Source of the DNA: an uncultured Lewinella sp.
Lineage (GTDB): Bacteria > Bacteroidota > Bacteroidia > Chitinophagales > Saprospiraceae
NCBI GenBank assembly: GCA_937873655.1
Contig: CALMYQ010000223.1
Coordinates: forward strand, 23,861-87,860
Length of the DNA stretch: 64,000 nucleotides
Direction: 5' to 3'
Part shown: positions 44,201 through 53,190 of the stretch, piece after piece
Layout of the letters: each line of letters begins with the position of its first letter
Numbering within the stretch: position 1 is the first letter of the stretch
Position numbers and translations under genes: made by a program
The notes under the pieces: model-generated
What the model saw: only the letters and a program-made list of their open reading frames with translations
What the model was told of the DNA's origin: nothing
Database searches by the model: none

Positions 44201-45742
44201 TTAGTCTGCCCAAAGCTTCCACATCGGTTCTTCTCCGTCCCACTTCGCGGGGTCGTAGATATTGTGCTGACCGACCGAGAGGGTTTTCTGGAAGAATTCG
44301 ACGATCCGGGTGTTGGACATGGTCTTGATCGTGCGGTTGATGGCCTTGGTAACGTTTTGGTAGATCTTTCTGTTATCGCGGCTGTCTTCGCGGCCGGAGT
44401 AGAGGACACCGCTGAGGGTCATACCTTTTTTATAAAAACGTTCGTCGGATTGCCCGGGCTCCAGTTCGAGTTTGCGGACCTTGAGTTGCCGGCGGGCATC
44501 GGTCATCAGATTGAAGTTCCGTTGGGAAGAATTGATGCGATAGAGTTGCTCTGCCGCGAAGACGAGGTATTCCTGCAATTCAACAGCGGCCTCAGGTTTT
44601 GCGTTGCGCAAGTGCGGCTCGATCCGTTTGATGGTTTCAAGCCAGCTTTTTTCGTCGTCGGGGTGCGTGTTCTTGCCGTAGGTATCGGACAGTTCCCGCC
44701 ACAGCGGCGCCGATTGGTTCAGGTCATTTTTTGACCGAAGGTACAATTGATGGCAGGAGATCTCCGTACCGGGGTTGAGGAGCAGCTGGTGGATGTAGAT
44801 CAGCCCCATGGTATACTGGTTGGCCATTTTCACCAGTTCGCCTTCAAAGCGGATCGACCAGCTTTCGGTGCCCCGGTAAAATTCGAAATCGACGCTGGCG
44901 CCGGGAGAAGACCACCGGTGGGAAAGCGCCCGCAGTTCGCCCAGGTTTTGCCAGGCCGTTTCGAGGGAAGTCTGTTGGGCTTCCAGCAGCTGGCGGCTGT
45001 TCTTGACTTCTGTGAGGATCTCGTCCAATCTTCCTGCGGCGAGTTGTTCGGGCCGGCGGCAGAGTTCCCACTTTTCCAGTATTGCGCCGAACAACTCCTC
45101 GGTTTGCGTTTTCAGCCAGCCGGCTTCCATGCCGTCGGACAGGGCAGCTTTGAAGAAGACCGCGTGCTGACCGAGCTGCAATTCGCGTTCTTCCAGCGAA
45201 ACGCCCTGAAAAAGGGGTTTGCAATAGGGCACCCAGAGGCCGGCGGCGGAAGACTTGTAAGATTCCGGCAGAAAGGTCTGGCAAAAGGCTTCAAGAAAAG
45301 CCTGGGTCAGTTGAAGATCGTTTTTAAGGGAATTCAGTTTCGAGACGGAAAAGGCCGATTGTATCCGGTAGAATTGTTCGTTGAGCAAGGCAGCCGCCAG
45401 TCCTTCAGCGGCGGGCGGCGAAAAGTTGTTTGCGCTGTCGTCCGTCAATACGAATCCGGCCCTGAAGCCCCACGCTTCCAGCGGATGCGCATGCGCCCCG
45501 GCGGTGAAAGGCTGATCCAGGCGATCATTCAACCAGGCGAGCGTCCGGGCCGGTACGGCGCCGTCCATTACCGGGGGCGCTGCATCCCAGGAAACCGGGA
45601 AACGGGGCCCTATTGAGCGCCATGACCCCGCCTCAACGTAGGACACCCCGGTACCGTCCTTGTCCCTGGAAGGCAATGCCACCACGATGCGCCCCTCACC
45701 AAAGGCCCGGACAAGCTGCCGTATCCAATAGGTTTGTGTCAA
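44201..45742 (-). CDS. Unknown protein with C-terminal winged-helix-like module
   Basis: This 513-residue protein starts at TTG 45742, where an in-frame stop is close upstream and no ATG exists early. The N-terminal 280 residues are unrecognised (helices at about 120-160, 210-270). The C-terminal part resembles the module found at the end of many signalling and regulatory proteins: RFEGELVKMANQYTMGLIYI-HQLLLNPGTEISCHQLY (300-334), matching a GLxYLxxLLxxPGxE winged-helix pattern, then an Asn-Val-x2-Ala-Ile-x2-Thr-Ile helix (NVTKAINRTIKTM). A role as DNA-binding regulator of the flanking genes is inferred. It is divergent from the three-gene cassette. Confidence 0.5.
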   Translation of the reverse strand: MTQTYWIRQLVRAFGEGRIVVALPSRDKDGTGVSYVEAGSWRSIGPRFPVSWDAAPPVMDGAVPARTLAWLNDRLDQPFTAGAHAHPLEAWGFRAGFVLTDDSANNFSPPAAEGLAAALLNEQFYRIQSAFSVSKLNSLKNDLQLTQAFLEAFCQTFLPESYKSSAAGLWVPYCKPLFQGVSLEERELQLGQHAVFFKAALSDGMEAGWLKTQTEELFGAILEKWELCRRPEQLAAGRLDEILTEVKNSRQLLEAQQTSLETAWQNLGELRALSHRWSSPGASVDFEFYRGTESWSIRFEGELVKMANQYTMGLIYIHQLLLNPGTEISCHQLYLRSKNDLNQSAPLWRELSDTYGKNTHPDDEKSWLETIKRIEPHLRNAKPEAAVELQEYLVFAAEQLYRINSSQRNFNLMTDARRQLKVRKLELEPGQSDERFYKKGMTLSGVLYSGREDSRDNRKIYQNVTKAINRTIKTMSNTRIVEFFQKTLSVGQHNIYDPAKWDGEEPMWKLWAD

Positions 45743-45831
45743 GGGGAATTATTTATTTTTAAAAATGACCCCGATTTTCAGGGGATTGATCATTTTTTCT
45801 ATCTGATTCAACTCAAATTATGTAAAGAAAC

Positions 45832-45863
45832 TAAAAAAGAAACAATTTTTCTATCTGAAAGAC
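45832..45863 (+). promoter_or_regulatory. ECF-type promoter candidate C
   Basis: Plus strand: TAAAAAAGAAAC, 17 bases, GAC. Core and spacer equal those of candidates A and B, but it points toward the cassette. The predicted start near 45870 leaves about 45 bases before the small ORF at 45914. Confidence 0.6.
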
Positions 45864-45913
45864 ATGGTTTTTCTCCGGTATACTATAAAATTCACCACCT
45901 AACACCTAAAATT

Positions 45914-45970
45914 ATGAAAACCACTACAACGGACGGATGCGCCTGTTATTCGCGCAACGGACCATTTTAA
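45914..45970 (+). CDS. Possible 18-residue peptide
   Basis: An ATG in an A/T-rich leader begins an 18-residue frame (MKTTTTDGCACYSRNGPF) with two cysteines, directly downstream of promoter candidate C. No homologue is known to me. It may be a real peptide, a leader or chance. Confidence 0.25.
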   Translation: MKTTTTDGCACYSRNGPF

Positions 45971-46125
45971 CGCGCCTGATCCGATTACCTTTCCGCTACT
46001 TATCGCATTATGCACCTGAATGCTGTATTGCAGCGCCTTTCCGGGTAAACGTACCCGAAAAGAAGGCTACCGGCGAACGGTTGGGATTTTTTTGCGGATT
46101 GCTGCACCTTTTTAACGAAAAACCA

Positions 46126-46133
46126 TATCTTTA
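46126..46133 (+). promoter_or_regulatory. Candidate -7 element TATCTTTA before the cassette
   Basis: TATCTTTA resembles the Bacteroidota TANNTTTG box except for the last base. It sits 44 bp before ATG 46178, a fitting distance. No good -33 box was found. Confidence 0.3.
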
Positions 46134-46177
46134 CTGTCTCCGGTTTAAAGTCTATCGTGTAGAAAACTTTAACCCAA

Positions 46178-47014
46178 ATGTTAGCATTTGCAGAAGAGGC
46201 AGCCACACTAAAGCCGCAAGAAAGAGAAAAAATATCACGCATCCTGAAAGGATGGGAAACCGAAAATACCGCTGCTGTGAAAAACCTGTTAGCGGAACAT
46301 TTTCTGGCCCATCCGGAAATGCAATATATTGTCAGGAAGTTTGTAGAACTCCCGGAGGATTGCTCATGCACCACCCTGGAGGGGGAATTCCGGCAGCAAT
46401 TCTACTCCTGGCTCCAACTCCAAGGAACGGAAATTGAACAATACGCCGCCGCTCCTGAACGAATCGGAATAGTTATCCCTCTTGATCTGATTCAAAACCT
46501 GTTCCTAACGCAATACAGTACCTGGTTCCCGACCGCAGTGCGGTTCGATCGTTTTATTGACAATCTGGAGCAGCACCCCAAACCGGGAGAGTGGCTGCAA
46601 GGCCGAAGGTTCGGCTATCTCAGGGTTAAAGCCGACTATATGCTGAACTGGTTCTTCTGGGATTCGGAAGGCGAAATCGGCGACCCGAGGGAACTTTTGC
46701 ATTCCATGTCCAGTTTAGAGGCCAGGGAATTTCTTGATCTCCCCTCGTGGCACGAAGCGGGCAACCGCCTGGCGGTAATGGTATTCCGGTACCACCCTGC
46801 CGCCGAAGGGATGCAGCTTTTCCGCCCTACCTGGTGCGACGCCGACTTCATGGCCGGTTTTCAGCCGCCGCCTTCAACGGAGACCCGGTTCGGGATTGTC
46901 AATCCGACTTATCAGCGCCCGATAAAAGGCCGGAAGCGCATAATTGCGGAAGCCGTAGGCCGAAGCGCCTACTTTAAATTATCATTTTTGGAAAGTTTTG
47001 AAATTTTTTCGTAA
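46178..47014 (+). CDS. Unknown cassette protein 1
   Basis: This is a 278-residue soluble protein without recognised domains. The first 60 residues are helical (ATLKPQEREKISRILKGWET); the rest is mixed and rich in Trp/Phe/Tyr (YMLNWFFWDSEGEIGD, ADFMAGFQPPPST). It stops 5 bp before the next gene, so the two are co-transcribed. It is a lead gene of the three-gene cassette 46178-50839. Confidence 0.65.
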   Translation: MLAFAEEAATLKPQEREKISRILKGWETENTAAVKNLLAEHFLAHPEMQYIVRKFVELPEDCSCTTLEGEFRQQFYSWLQLQGTEIEQYAAAPERIGIVIPLDLIQNLFLTQYSTWFPTAVRFDRFIDNLEQHPKPGEWLQGRRFGYLRVKADYMLNWFFWDSEGEIGDPRELLHSMSSLEAREFLDLPSWHEAGNRLAVMVFRYHPAAEGMQLFRPTWCDADFMAGFQPPPSTETRFGIVNPTYQRPIKGRKRIIAEAVGRSAYFKLSFLESFEIFS

Positions 47015-47019
47015 GCATC

Positions 47020-48513
47020 ATGAAAAAGCAGATTCTGGACAAGATCAGATCACTCAACATATCCTTTGAGAAACAAAGTGATACCTCTAATGCCGCCGCA
47101 TCCGGGAAGGTGCCGGGCGACGTGCTGGACGCGTACATCAAAAGGGTGACGGACATGCCGCCCCCCGATAACCAACCCCGGAACGAACAGGAATGGAGGA
47201 GCGGCCTCAACGAGCTGGTCGCTGAGCTGGATACCAATGAACTGGCGGAGTTCATCCGGGGCTTGTTGTACGAGGACCCCGACCTGATGGCCGAGCTCCG
47301 GTTCATTCCTTCGCGTTATGCCTCCCAGACGGAACTCGTGTTCGACTGGGCGATGAACCTGCCGTACACGACCCTCAAGCGCACGTTTGACATACTGGAA
47401 AGGCTGTTCGAAGAGGCCCTTACCCTGTGCAAAACGGACGAACGGGCGGTCGGGGTAATGGCCAAGATCAAGGCCATCACGGCCAAACACCGGGACGGGC
47501 TGCCGTTTTCGTACCTGCGGCGCAAAGTGGGTCAATCCGGGCTTGAGCCGAAATTGCGGCTGGAATTGGCGCAGCTCATGCTGCAGCACAAGGATTACGC
47601 CCTGGACTACGATGAGGCCGCCCAGTTGCTGAACGTATCCGGGCAGCCGTACATGCTCCCGGCCATGATGGAAACCTACCTTCGGGATGAGGAGGACAAG
47701 GAAGGGCCCTACAAAGCTCTGCGTCTGCTCAATACGATGGACGAAAAATCCTTTCCGCCCAAAGGAGTAGACATCGGTGCGGACATGGAATACGTACTCG
47801 ATGAAATTGCCAGAACCTTAAAAAAAGGTTCCCCGGGGAGCTGGAAAAATAAGCTCGCTGAATTTGCCGGAAAGGAATTGGTGATTGCCAATGCCGACCT
47901 TAGAAATCTGGTGGAGGGCGTTTTTGACCATTTGGCGTTGGAGGCGCCCTCACCCGGGATTGGCGCGGAACACAAGGTTGAAAAGATGGAGTTGGATGCG
48001 AGGCCTGCGCCGGCTGAACCTCAGCAGCGTCTAATCAGCTCTATGACTTTAACAGAAGAAGACAACCTGGAAGAGGCTGCACTTCTATCCTTAGAAGAAG
48101 AATTATCGACGCAAGCTATAAATGAATGGGTAAACTCAGCGGTTAAGGACGCCGGAAAACTGAATGTATTGGTTTTTTCTATCATCGAAGGCCTGAAAAA
48201 GAACGATGAAATTACTGCCATCAATATGAAACCCCTTTTGATTAAGCTTGAAGCTAAAGGAATAGATATGGAAGCAATTCTCCGTAATTTCGGCGTACTT
48301 ATCACATTGACTCCATATACCGTAGATGCTCCGTTTATGAGAAAATTTGTAGAGAGAAGGACCGCTCAAATCGAAGATTTCATCCGGGCGGGCAGTCGGC
48401 TAAATACCCTTTTTGAATCCAATCCGATTAAAATTCATACCACTAATAAAAATTTGACTCGTAAGATTTTTGACTTTGCCAATGAAAAATCAGCTAAAAT
48501 CAACTTAAACTAG
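47020..48513 (+). CDS. Unknown cassette protein 2
   Basis: This 497-residue, largely helical protein has a lysine-rich start, acidic helices (LNELVAELDTNELAEFIRGLLYE), a Pro/Ala/Glu-rich linker near residues 315-340 and a second helical domain at the C-terminus. From about position 48010 the DNA becomes AT-richer and stays so in the next gene, which may mark a composite origin. It starts 5 bp after cassette gene 1 and ends 4 bp before gene 3. No family recognised. Confidence 0.7.
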   Translation: MKKQILDKIRSLNISFEKQSDTSNAAASGKVPGDVLDAYIKRVTDMPPPDNQPRNEQEWRSGLNELVAELDTNELAEFIRGLLYEDPDLMAELRFIPSRYASQTELVFDWAMNLPYTTLKRTFDILERLFEEALTLCKTDERAVGVMAKIKAITAKHRDGLPFSYLRRKVGQSGLEPKLRLELAQLMLQHKDYALDYDEAAQLLNVSGQPYMLPAMMETYLRDEEDKEGPYKALRLLNTMDEKSFPPKGVDIGADMEYVLDEIARTLKKGSPGSWKNKLAEFAGKELVIANADLRNLVEGVFDHLALEAPSPGIGAEHKVEKMELDARPAPAEPQQRLISSMTLTEEDNLEEAALLSLEEELSTQAINEWVNSAVKDAGKLNVLVFSIIEGLKKNDEITAINMKPLLIKLEAKGIDMEAILRNFGVLITLTPYTVDAPFMRKFVERRTAQIEDFIRAGSRLNTLFESNPIKIHTTNKNLTRKIFDFANEKSAKINLN

Positions 48514-48517
48514 TACC

Positions 48518-50839
48518 ATGAATTCAGGAAATACCAATGTTAATCCAGAATTAACAGCCGAATCCATTGGAGAACGCGACAGTGACGGATTGGACTTTTT
48601 TGAGGATGTAGCTGAGGGTTATTTTATTCAGGAACTTGAAGAAAGGAATAAACCAAAATTGAATTATTATTTCGATTCTTTTGATGTAATCAACCTGATT
48701 CAAGGGGGGTGGGCTTATGATTCCGGGTTCAAATTTGACCGGGCAGCCATCAGGCGGGATCGCGGAAAATTATCTGTCTATGCATTGGCTTTTGATGGTT
48801 TTTTTGAGACGATAAGGATGCTTCCTCCGCATCAAATGGAATTTGAAACCAAACTTGATCAATCTGATACTTTTTTCAAATCCCCCACCAGAGAGCAGTA
48901 TTCCAATCTGGTTACAGAAGTGCTTTATGCCCAGGAACTGGATTCCCGCAATGTACCTAATAATCTTAATGAGTCAAATATTGACAATTATATCAATGAA
49001 TTAATTAAAAAGGGAGGCCACCTCTACAGAGCAAATTATCTGCTCCGGGAAAAGGTTTGGGCGAACCGGTTAAAATATTTAATCAATAAAAAAATTCTGG
49101 GCTTCGTAGAATATGGACAAGAGTTGGACGACATTAAAAACCCGAAGTTATTAGAAACCATCTGGAATGCATTTGATAAAGTCCGCCCCGATCGATCCAA
49201 CAATAATTTTTATGACGCCCTTGCCCTGTACTATCTCCAGAATTTATTGGAAAACCACCTTAAGGACCCCAAGCTTCCCTTACCGGTCTTCTTCGCGAGT
49301 TCCAGTAAAGTTAAAGAAGCCATCAATATCGTTCGTCAGGGTGACCCTAAATTATTTGCCTATTGGAATGAGAAAAATGAAAAATGGATCCCGATTGTTC
49401 GCGATTCCTTGTTTTTTGTATTAGAAGCTGTATTTAAAGTTGGGGATAAAACCGAATCCTTTTTCAAGTCTCTTGAAAAAAAGCAGGAAGAAATAAAGGC
49501 GTTAGTGCGCGGAGAATTCAACTCCTTCCGAGGTGACAAAGACCTGATCAAAAACTTAGAGCAGTCCAGAAAAGAATTTGAAGAGGCAATCACTGAGATA
49601 ATCAACGTGAAGTTTGTTCAGGAAATCTGGTTGGAAAATAAAGCATACGAATCATTAGTAATTGAATTAAAAGAGGTTTACAATTTTCATGACAAGGAAT
49701 TACCTCTCATCACAGATAGCATTAAAAAAGAACTTGACAAGACCCTGGATCAGGCAAATTTGAATCTCCAGAACTCAATTAAAATAAGCGCCATAATAGA
49801 AGGCTTCAAGGATATCATCTACCAGTCCAAAACTATATTTGATCAGAAAAAGGGCCTCAAGTCGGACATCTTCCGGGATTTTGCATTAATGAAGTTTGGC
49901 CTGGATTTCCGAAGATTGCCAGGGTTGCAAAAAATCCTCAACATCTTGGTTGATTTTGCAGACGATGATGATTCCCGGCTTCCATCTGCCGTGTACGATT
50001 TGATGACCTCCTTAAGTTATCGACCGGACAACCCTGAAAAGGCCAGACGGTTTCTTTTAGCCCTCACGGTTGCCTGGATCCTTGGAAAAAATCACCTTAT
50101 CGAAAAATTAGGCGCTGAATATGAAGAAGTCTCCATCGCACAAAGGTATGATCTTGCATTGATCTATGCGGCGGCTTTAATAGAAGCCAAAAAAGGCAGA
50201 AGAGACAGTATTGACCGGGTCAAAAAGATCATACGGTGTGTCCTTTCCAAAGAACCCAAAAACTACAAGGTCTGGATTGGCGTGGGCTACCTCTACTTCC
50301 GCCTCTGGATCAGTAAAACCCACCTGAAGCCTGATCTGCCCGAAATGCACCTCCAGGCCTGGGAAAACCAGACTAAAAGCAAGGAGTATCAATTATTTTT
50401 CCAGGACGGGGCCCTGAAATATGCAAAAAAATCATATAAATACCTTGAAGTCAACAGATTTGATGATGATGTAAACAAGGAGAACCTGCGATTTCAAAGT
50501 TATTTATACGCACTGAACAACGTAATCTACTACACCACCAAGTGCAGCAACAGCAAAGAATTTGAAAAGCTCCAGCCGCTGGTGGAAGAATTGCAAAACT
50601 ATGAGACCTTTACAGAATGGCAAGGCAGGTTTTACGATACACTGGGTTGGTACTACCTCCGTCTATATTTGCTTTCCACGGATAAAAGCCTTAAAAAAGA
50701 CTACCTGAAATTAGCCGAGGGTTATTATGAAGCAACCGAAAATCATTTTTCTTCCCCCAGGGATTTCCTGACTTTCAAACAACTTAAGCTGGCAATAATC
50801 CGGGCAAAGGAATCAAAAACTGCCGAGGAAGAAGAATAA
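48518..50839 (+). CDS. Unknown cassette protein 3, PIN-like N-terminus and helical repeat C-terminus
   Basis: This 773-residue protein has N-terminal features of a PIN-like nuclease: a strand with acids NYYFDSFDVINLI (Asp53, Asp56), and an SNNNFYDALAL motif (Asp233) before a strand PVFFASSSK (256-264). A long coiled-coil-prone middle (about 330-430) leads to TPR-like helical repeats at about 540-770 (VWIGVGYLYFRLW, FYDTLGWYYLRLYLL). It would be the likely effector of the cassette. The PIN reading is by eye. The gene is AT-rich and unlike its neighbours in base use. Confidence 0.6.
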   Translation: MNSGNTNVNPELTAESIGERDSDGLDFFEDVAEGYFIQELEERNKPKLNYYFDSFDVINLIQGGWAYDSGFKFDRAAIRRDRGKLSVYALAFDGFFETIRMLPPHQMEFETKLDQSDTFFKSPTREQYSNLVTEVLYAQELDSRNVPNNLNESNIDNYINELIKKGGHLYRANYLLREKVWANRLKYLINKKILGFVEYGQELDDIKNPKLLETIWNAFDKVRPDRSNNNFYDALALYYLQNLLENHLKDPKLPLPVFFASSSKVKEAINIVRQGDPKLFAYWNEKNEKWIPIVRDSLFFVLEAVFKVGDKTESFFKSLEKKQEEIKALVRGEFNSFRGDKDLIKNLEQSRKEFEEAITEIINVKFVQEIWLENKAYESLVIELKEVYNFHDKELPLITDSIKKELDKTLDQANLNLQNSIKISAIIEGFKDIIYQSKTIFDQKKGLKSDIFRDFALMKFGLDFRRLPGLQKILNILVDFADDDDSRLPSAVYDLMTSLSYRPDNPEKARRFLLALTVAWILGKNHLIEKLGAEYEEVSIAQRYDLALIYAAALIEAKKGRRDSIDRVKKIIRCVLSKEPKNYKVWIGVGYLYFRLWISKTHLKPDLPEMHLQAWENQTKSKEYQLFFQDGALKYAKKSYKYLEVNRFDDDVNKENLRFQSYLYALNNVIYYTTKCSNSKEFEKLQPLVEELQNYETFTEWQGRFYDTLGWYYLRLYLLSTDKSLKKDYLKLAEGYYEATENHFSSPRDFLTFKQLKLAIIRAKESKTAEEEE

Positions 50840-50987
50840 GATACTTTATCCGGAACTGTCCTGTTGAACAACACAATCTTTACCCATAAATAGCAAATAG
50901 GTCTTATGAGTTGATAAGTTCTAAGTCGTAAGTCCCCATCAAGGCCGCTTACGACTTACCACTAATAAACTCAATACCTTTACCATC

Positions 50988-51485
50988 ATGAAAAACAAAA
51001 GCCTTTCCTTTCCTGTTCTGATCGCTTTTGCCGGTCTGGCCCTCGCTGTAACCGGTTGCCAGGTCGGCGTCAACAAAGACCTGACAACGGGCTTATCCTA
51101 CTCCTATAAAGGGCTGGGAGCAGAAGAGGTTTTCCTTTCCAAAGACAACCAGCTTTTCAAAAGCAGCGATTTCCCGATGGGCAGCCAGGTCGTGATGCAC
51201 TTCTCCGGAGTAAACGGATTCAAAGCAGTAGAAGGGAAGGTATACCCCGGCTTGTCCATCCGGGTGACGGACGGATCGGGCGCCGCTGTGATCGATGCGC
51301 CGGACCTGTTCACCCAATACGACGCCGAAGGCCTCGACCCGGAGATTGCTGCTGAATTGTCGGGCAATATCACCATCGGCGACCCCATGGTCAGCGGCGG
51401 CGAATACCTGTGGGAAGTGAAGGTCTGGGACAAAAAAGGGGACGGAACGATCAACGCGTCGATGAACTTTACGGCGGTGGAGTGA
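50988..51485 (+). CDS. Hypothetical lipoprotein
   Basis: This 165-residue protein has a signal peptide and lipobox (LAVTGC, Cys24) and a beta-rich mature domain (GLSYSYKGLGAEEVFLS, SQVVMHFSGVNGFKAVEG, YLWEVKVWDKKGDGTINAS). No family is recognised. It follows the AT-rich cassette by about 150 bp but has the base use of the surrounding chromosome. Confidence 0.75.
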   Translation: MKNKSLSFPVLIAFAGLALAVTGCQVGVNKDLTTGLSYSYKGLGAEEVFLSKDNQLFKSSDFPMGSQVVMHFSGVNGFKAVEGKVYPGLSIRVTDGSGAAVIDAPDLFTQYDAEGLDPEIAAELSGNITIGDPMVSGGEYLWEVKVWDKKGDGTINASMNFTAVE

Positions 51486-51830
51486 TCTGCCGCCTTCGTC
51501 AAGCTGATGGCGTAGCTATGGCTGCCAGAGTGATTTGTTGCTGATCTGTTGATCTGCCGCCTTCGCCGAGGCTACGGCCGCCGGGGGTTGATTTGTTGAT
51601 TTGGCCTGCCAGGCGGCCTGCAGGCAGGCTCAGTTCCTCGAATCCTCAATTCCTCAATTGATTCGATTGTTCGATTGCCCCGCCACGCCTCGGCGTGGTC
51701 GATTTGGGGCGTCCGTCAGTCGGTCAGCCTAATCCAATCATTCGGATTAATCGACTTAATCGGTCCAATTTTTCGATTCCTCAATTCCTCAATTCCTCGA
51801 TTCCTCAATTCCTCAGTTCCTCCATCTTTG
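51484..51830. repeat. Degenerate dispersed repeats and TTCCTCAA tandem, overlapping a gene end
   Basis: Two copies of gatctgccgccttcg-type units occur at about 51484 and 51549, the second with ctacggccgccgggggttgattt, then ctcaattcctcaattcctcg arrays from about 51776 to 51821. The array overlaps the last codons of the GH5 gene, so it encodes the end EELRN and stop. No gene lies in the gap 51486-51804. Confidence 0.75.
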
Positions 51831-53136
51831 CCGCAAATTCCCGGATAATCTCCAGGGTTGAAGCATCGCGATCATAAACCGAATACCAACCCTGGCCCTC
51901 GTGGGGCGGATCGCCGATCAGGTCATCGCCGGGTTGCCAGAAACCCTTGGGAATGCGCGGCCGGCCTTTCCCGCCCCAGGCCCAGAAATTGCAGCCGGAG
52001 ATCTTTCTCCCGGCGGCGGCCAGGTCGTAAACCGTCTGGAACATTTCGCGGTAATAGCGGTCGCGCCAGGCGGTGGTGGACCGGGGGTCATGATCGTCGG
52101 CGTCCCGGGCGATGCCGAATTCTTCCAGTACCAGGGGTTTATCCAGTTTTTCGGCCCATTTGAGGTGTTTTTCCAGATAATCTTTGGCTTTTTCCAGGGC
52201 CTGGTCGTAGGATTCTTCCGGTTTGAGGGGGTCATACCATTGCCAGTTCTGGACCCAGATATGAACGGTGGTATAATCGATGTCTTTCGGACGGTGGTCT
52301 CGTTTGAAATGGTTGCCGGTTGGGAAATTGGTATTGCCCTCGCTGCCGATCGTCACCAGGTGGTTGGGGTCGAGGGATTTGATCAGATCTGCGGCACGGC
52401 GGATCCAGCGGCGGTAGGCTCTTGGCCGGAGTATGCCCCGCGGTTCGTTAGCCAGCTCCCAGGCCATGATGGCGGGATCTTCCCGGTATATTGTGCCGGT
52501 GATGGAGTTGGTACGGCCGACCAGGTTGCGCACCAGGTTGTCGTAAAGTTCCATGGCCGGTTGGTCCTTATAGAATCGGGATGACCAGGTGGAGAAGCCC
52601 ATCCAGTTGCCGCCTTCCGCGGGCGGCGGATACGGGACGGCTTTCCCTTCCGACCAGGCGACGTATTGTGCAAACCCGCCCGACCATTGCCAGAAATTGC
52701 TGAGGCACAGCACGGCCTTCATGTCCCGTTTGGCCATTTCCGCCAGCAGAAAATCAAGGCCTTGCAACATGGATTCGTCGTACACGCCGGGTTCGGACTG
52801 CAGGGAAGGCGAAACGCGCCAGGGTTCGGTATCCGGCCCTTCGGTGGCTGCCATAATGCGGAGGTTGGTCACGCCCAGCGAGCGGAGTTCGTCCAGCTCT
52901 GCCACCAAACGGGACCGGTCGCCGCCGGGCGCGCCGAGGTTGAAGCCGTACCAGAAATTGGCGCCCAGGAAATAGTAGGGATTATCGTTCAGATAAAATC
53001 GTCCGTCCTGAACGGTTACAAAAGATTGAGCCATAAGCCTGATGTTGAATATTGGGAAAAACAGCAGAACCAACCCCAGGATCAGGATCCCGGCTCCTTG
53101 TTTTCGCGGTAAAAGATCTTGCTCCCTTTTTTCCAT
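51805..53136 (-). CDS. GH5 family endo-mannanase-like glycoside hydrolase
   Basis: This 443-residue secreted enzyme has a hydrophobic signal or anchor segment (about 15-34). GH5 catalytic motifs are visible: the acid/base Glu in MAWELANEPRG and the nucleophile Glu in KPLVLEEFGIARD. The nearest subfamily by pattern (FLGANFWYGFN, MAATEGPDTEPWRVSP) is beta-mannanase GH5_7. Its final residues fall in a repeat array. Confidence 0.9.
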   Translation of the reverse strand: MEKREQDLLPRKQGAGILILGLVLLFFPIFNIRLMAQSFVTVQDGRFYLNDNPYYFLGANFWYGFNLGAPGGDRSRLVAELDELRSLGVTNLRIMAATEGPDTEPWRVSPSLQSEPGVYDESMLQGLDFLLAEMAKRDMKAVLCLSNFWQWSGGFAQYVAWSEGKAVPYPPPAEGGNWMGFSTWSSRFYKDQPAMELYDNLVRNLVGRTNSITGTIYREDPAIMAWELANEPRGILRPRAYRRWIRRAADLIKSLDPNHLVTIGSEGNTNFPTGNHFKRDHRPKDIDYTTVHIWVQNWQWYDPLKPEESYDQALEKAKDYLEKHLKWAEKLDKPLVLEEFGIARDADDHDPRSTTAWRDRYYREMFQTVYDLAAAGRKISGCNFWAWGGKGRPRIPKGFWQPGDDLIGDPPHEGQGWYSVYDRDASTLEIIREFAAKMEELRN

Positions 53137-53190
53137 CCGTTGTCCGTTTTGAGCAGGCTTATAAAATCATGGGAAAAGTGGGTTTTAGCT

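Larger units (their letters stand above)
45743..46177 (+). other. Divergent regulatory region before the unknown cassette
   Basis: This 435-bp region separates the minus-strand winged-helix-like gene from the plus-strand cassette. It holds ECF-type promoter candidate C (45832-45863), a possible 18-codon ORF (45914-45970) and a TATCTTTA element at 46126. It is AT-rich near 45770-45910. Confidence 0.6.

Noticed and set aside
45937..46437. 166-codon frame overlapping cassette gene 1
   Set aside because: Most of it is the shifted reading of 46178-47014, which has better start placement and operon spacing.
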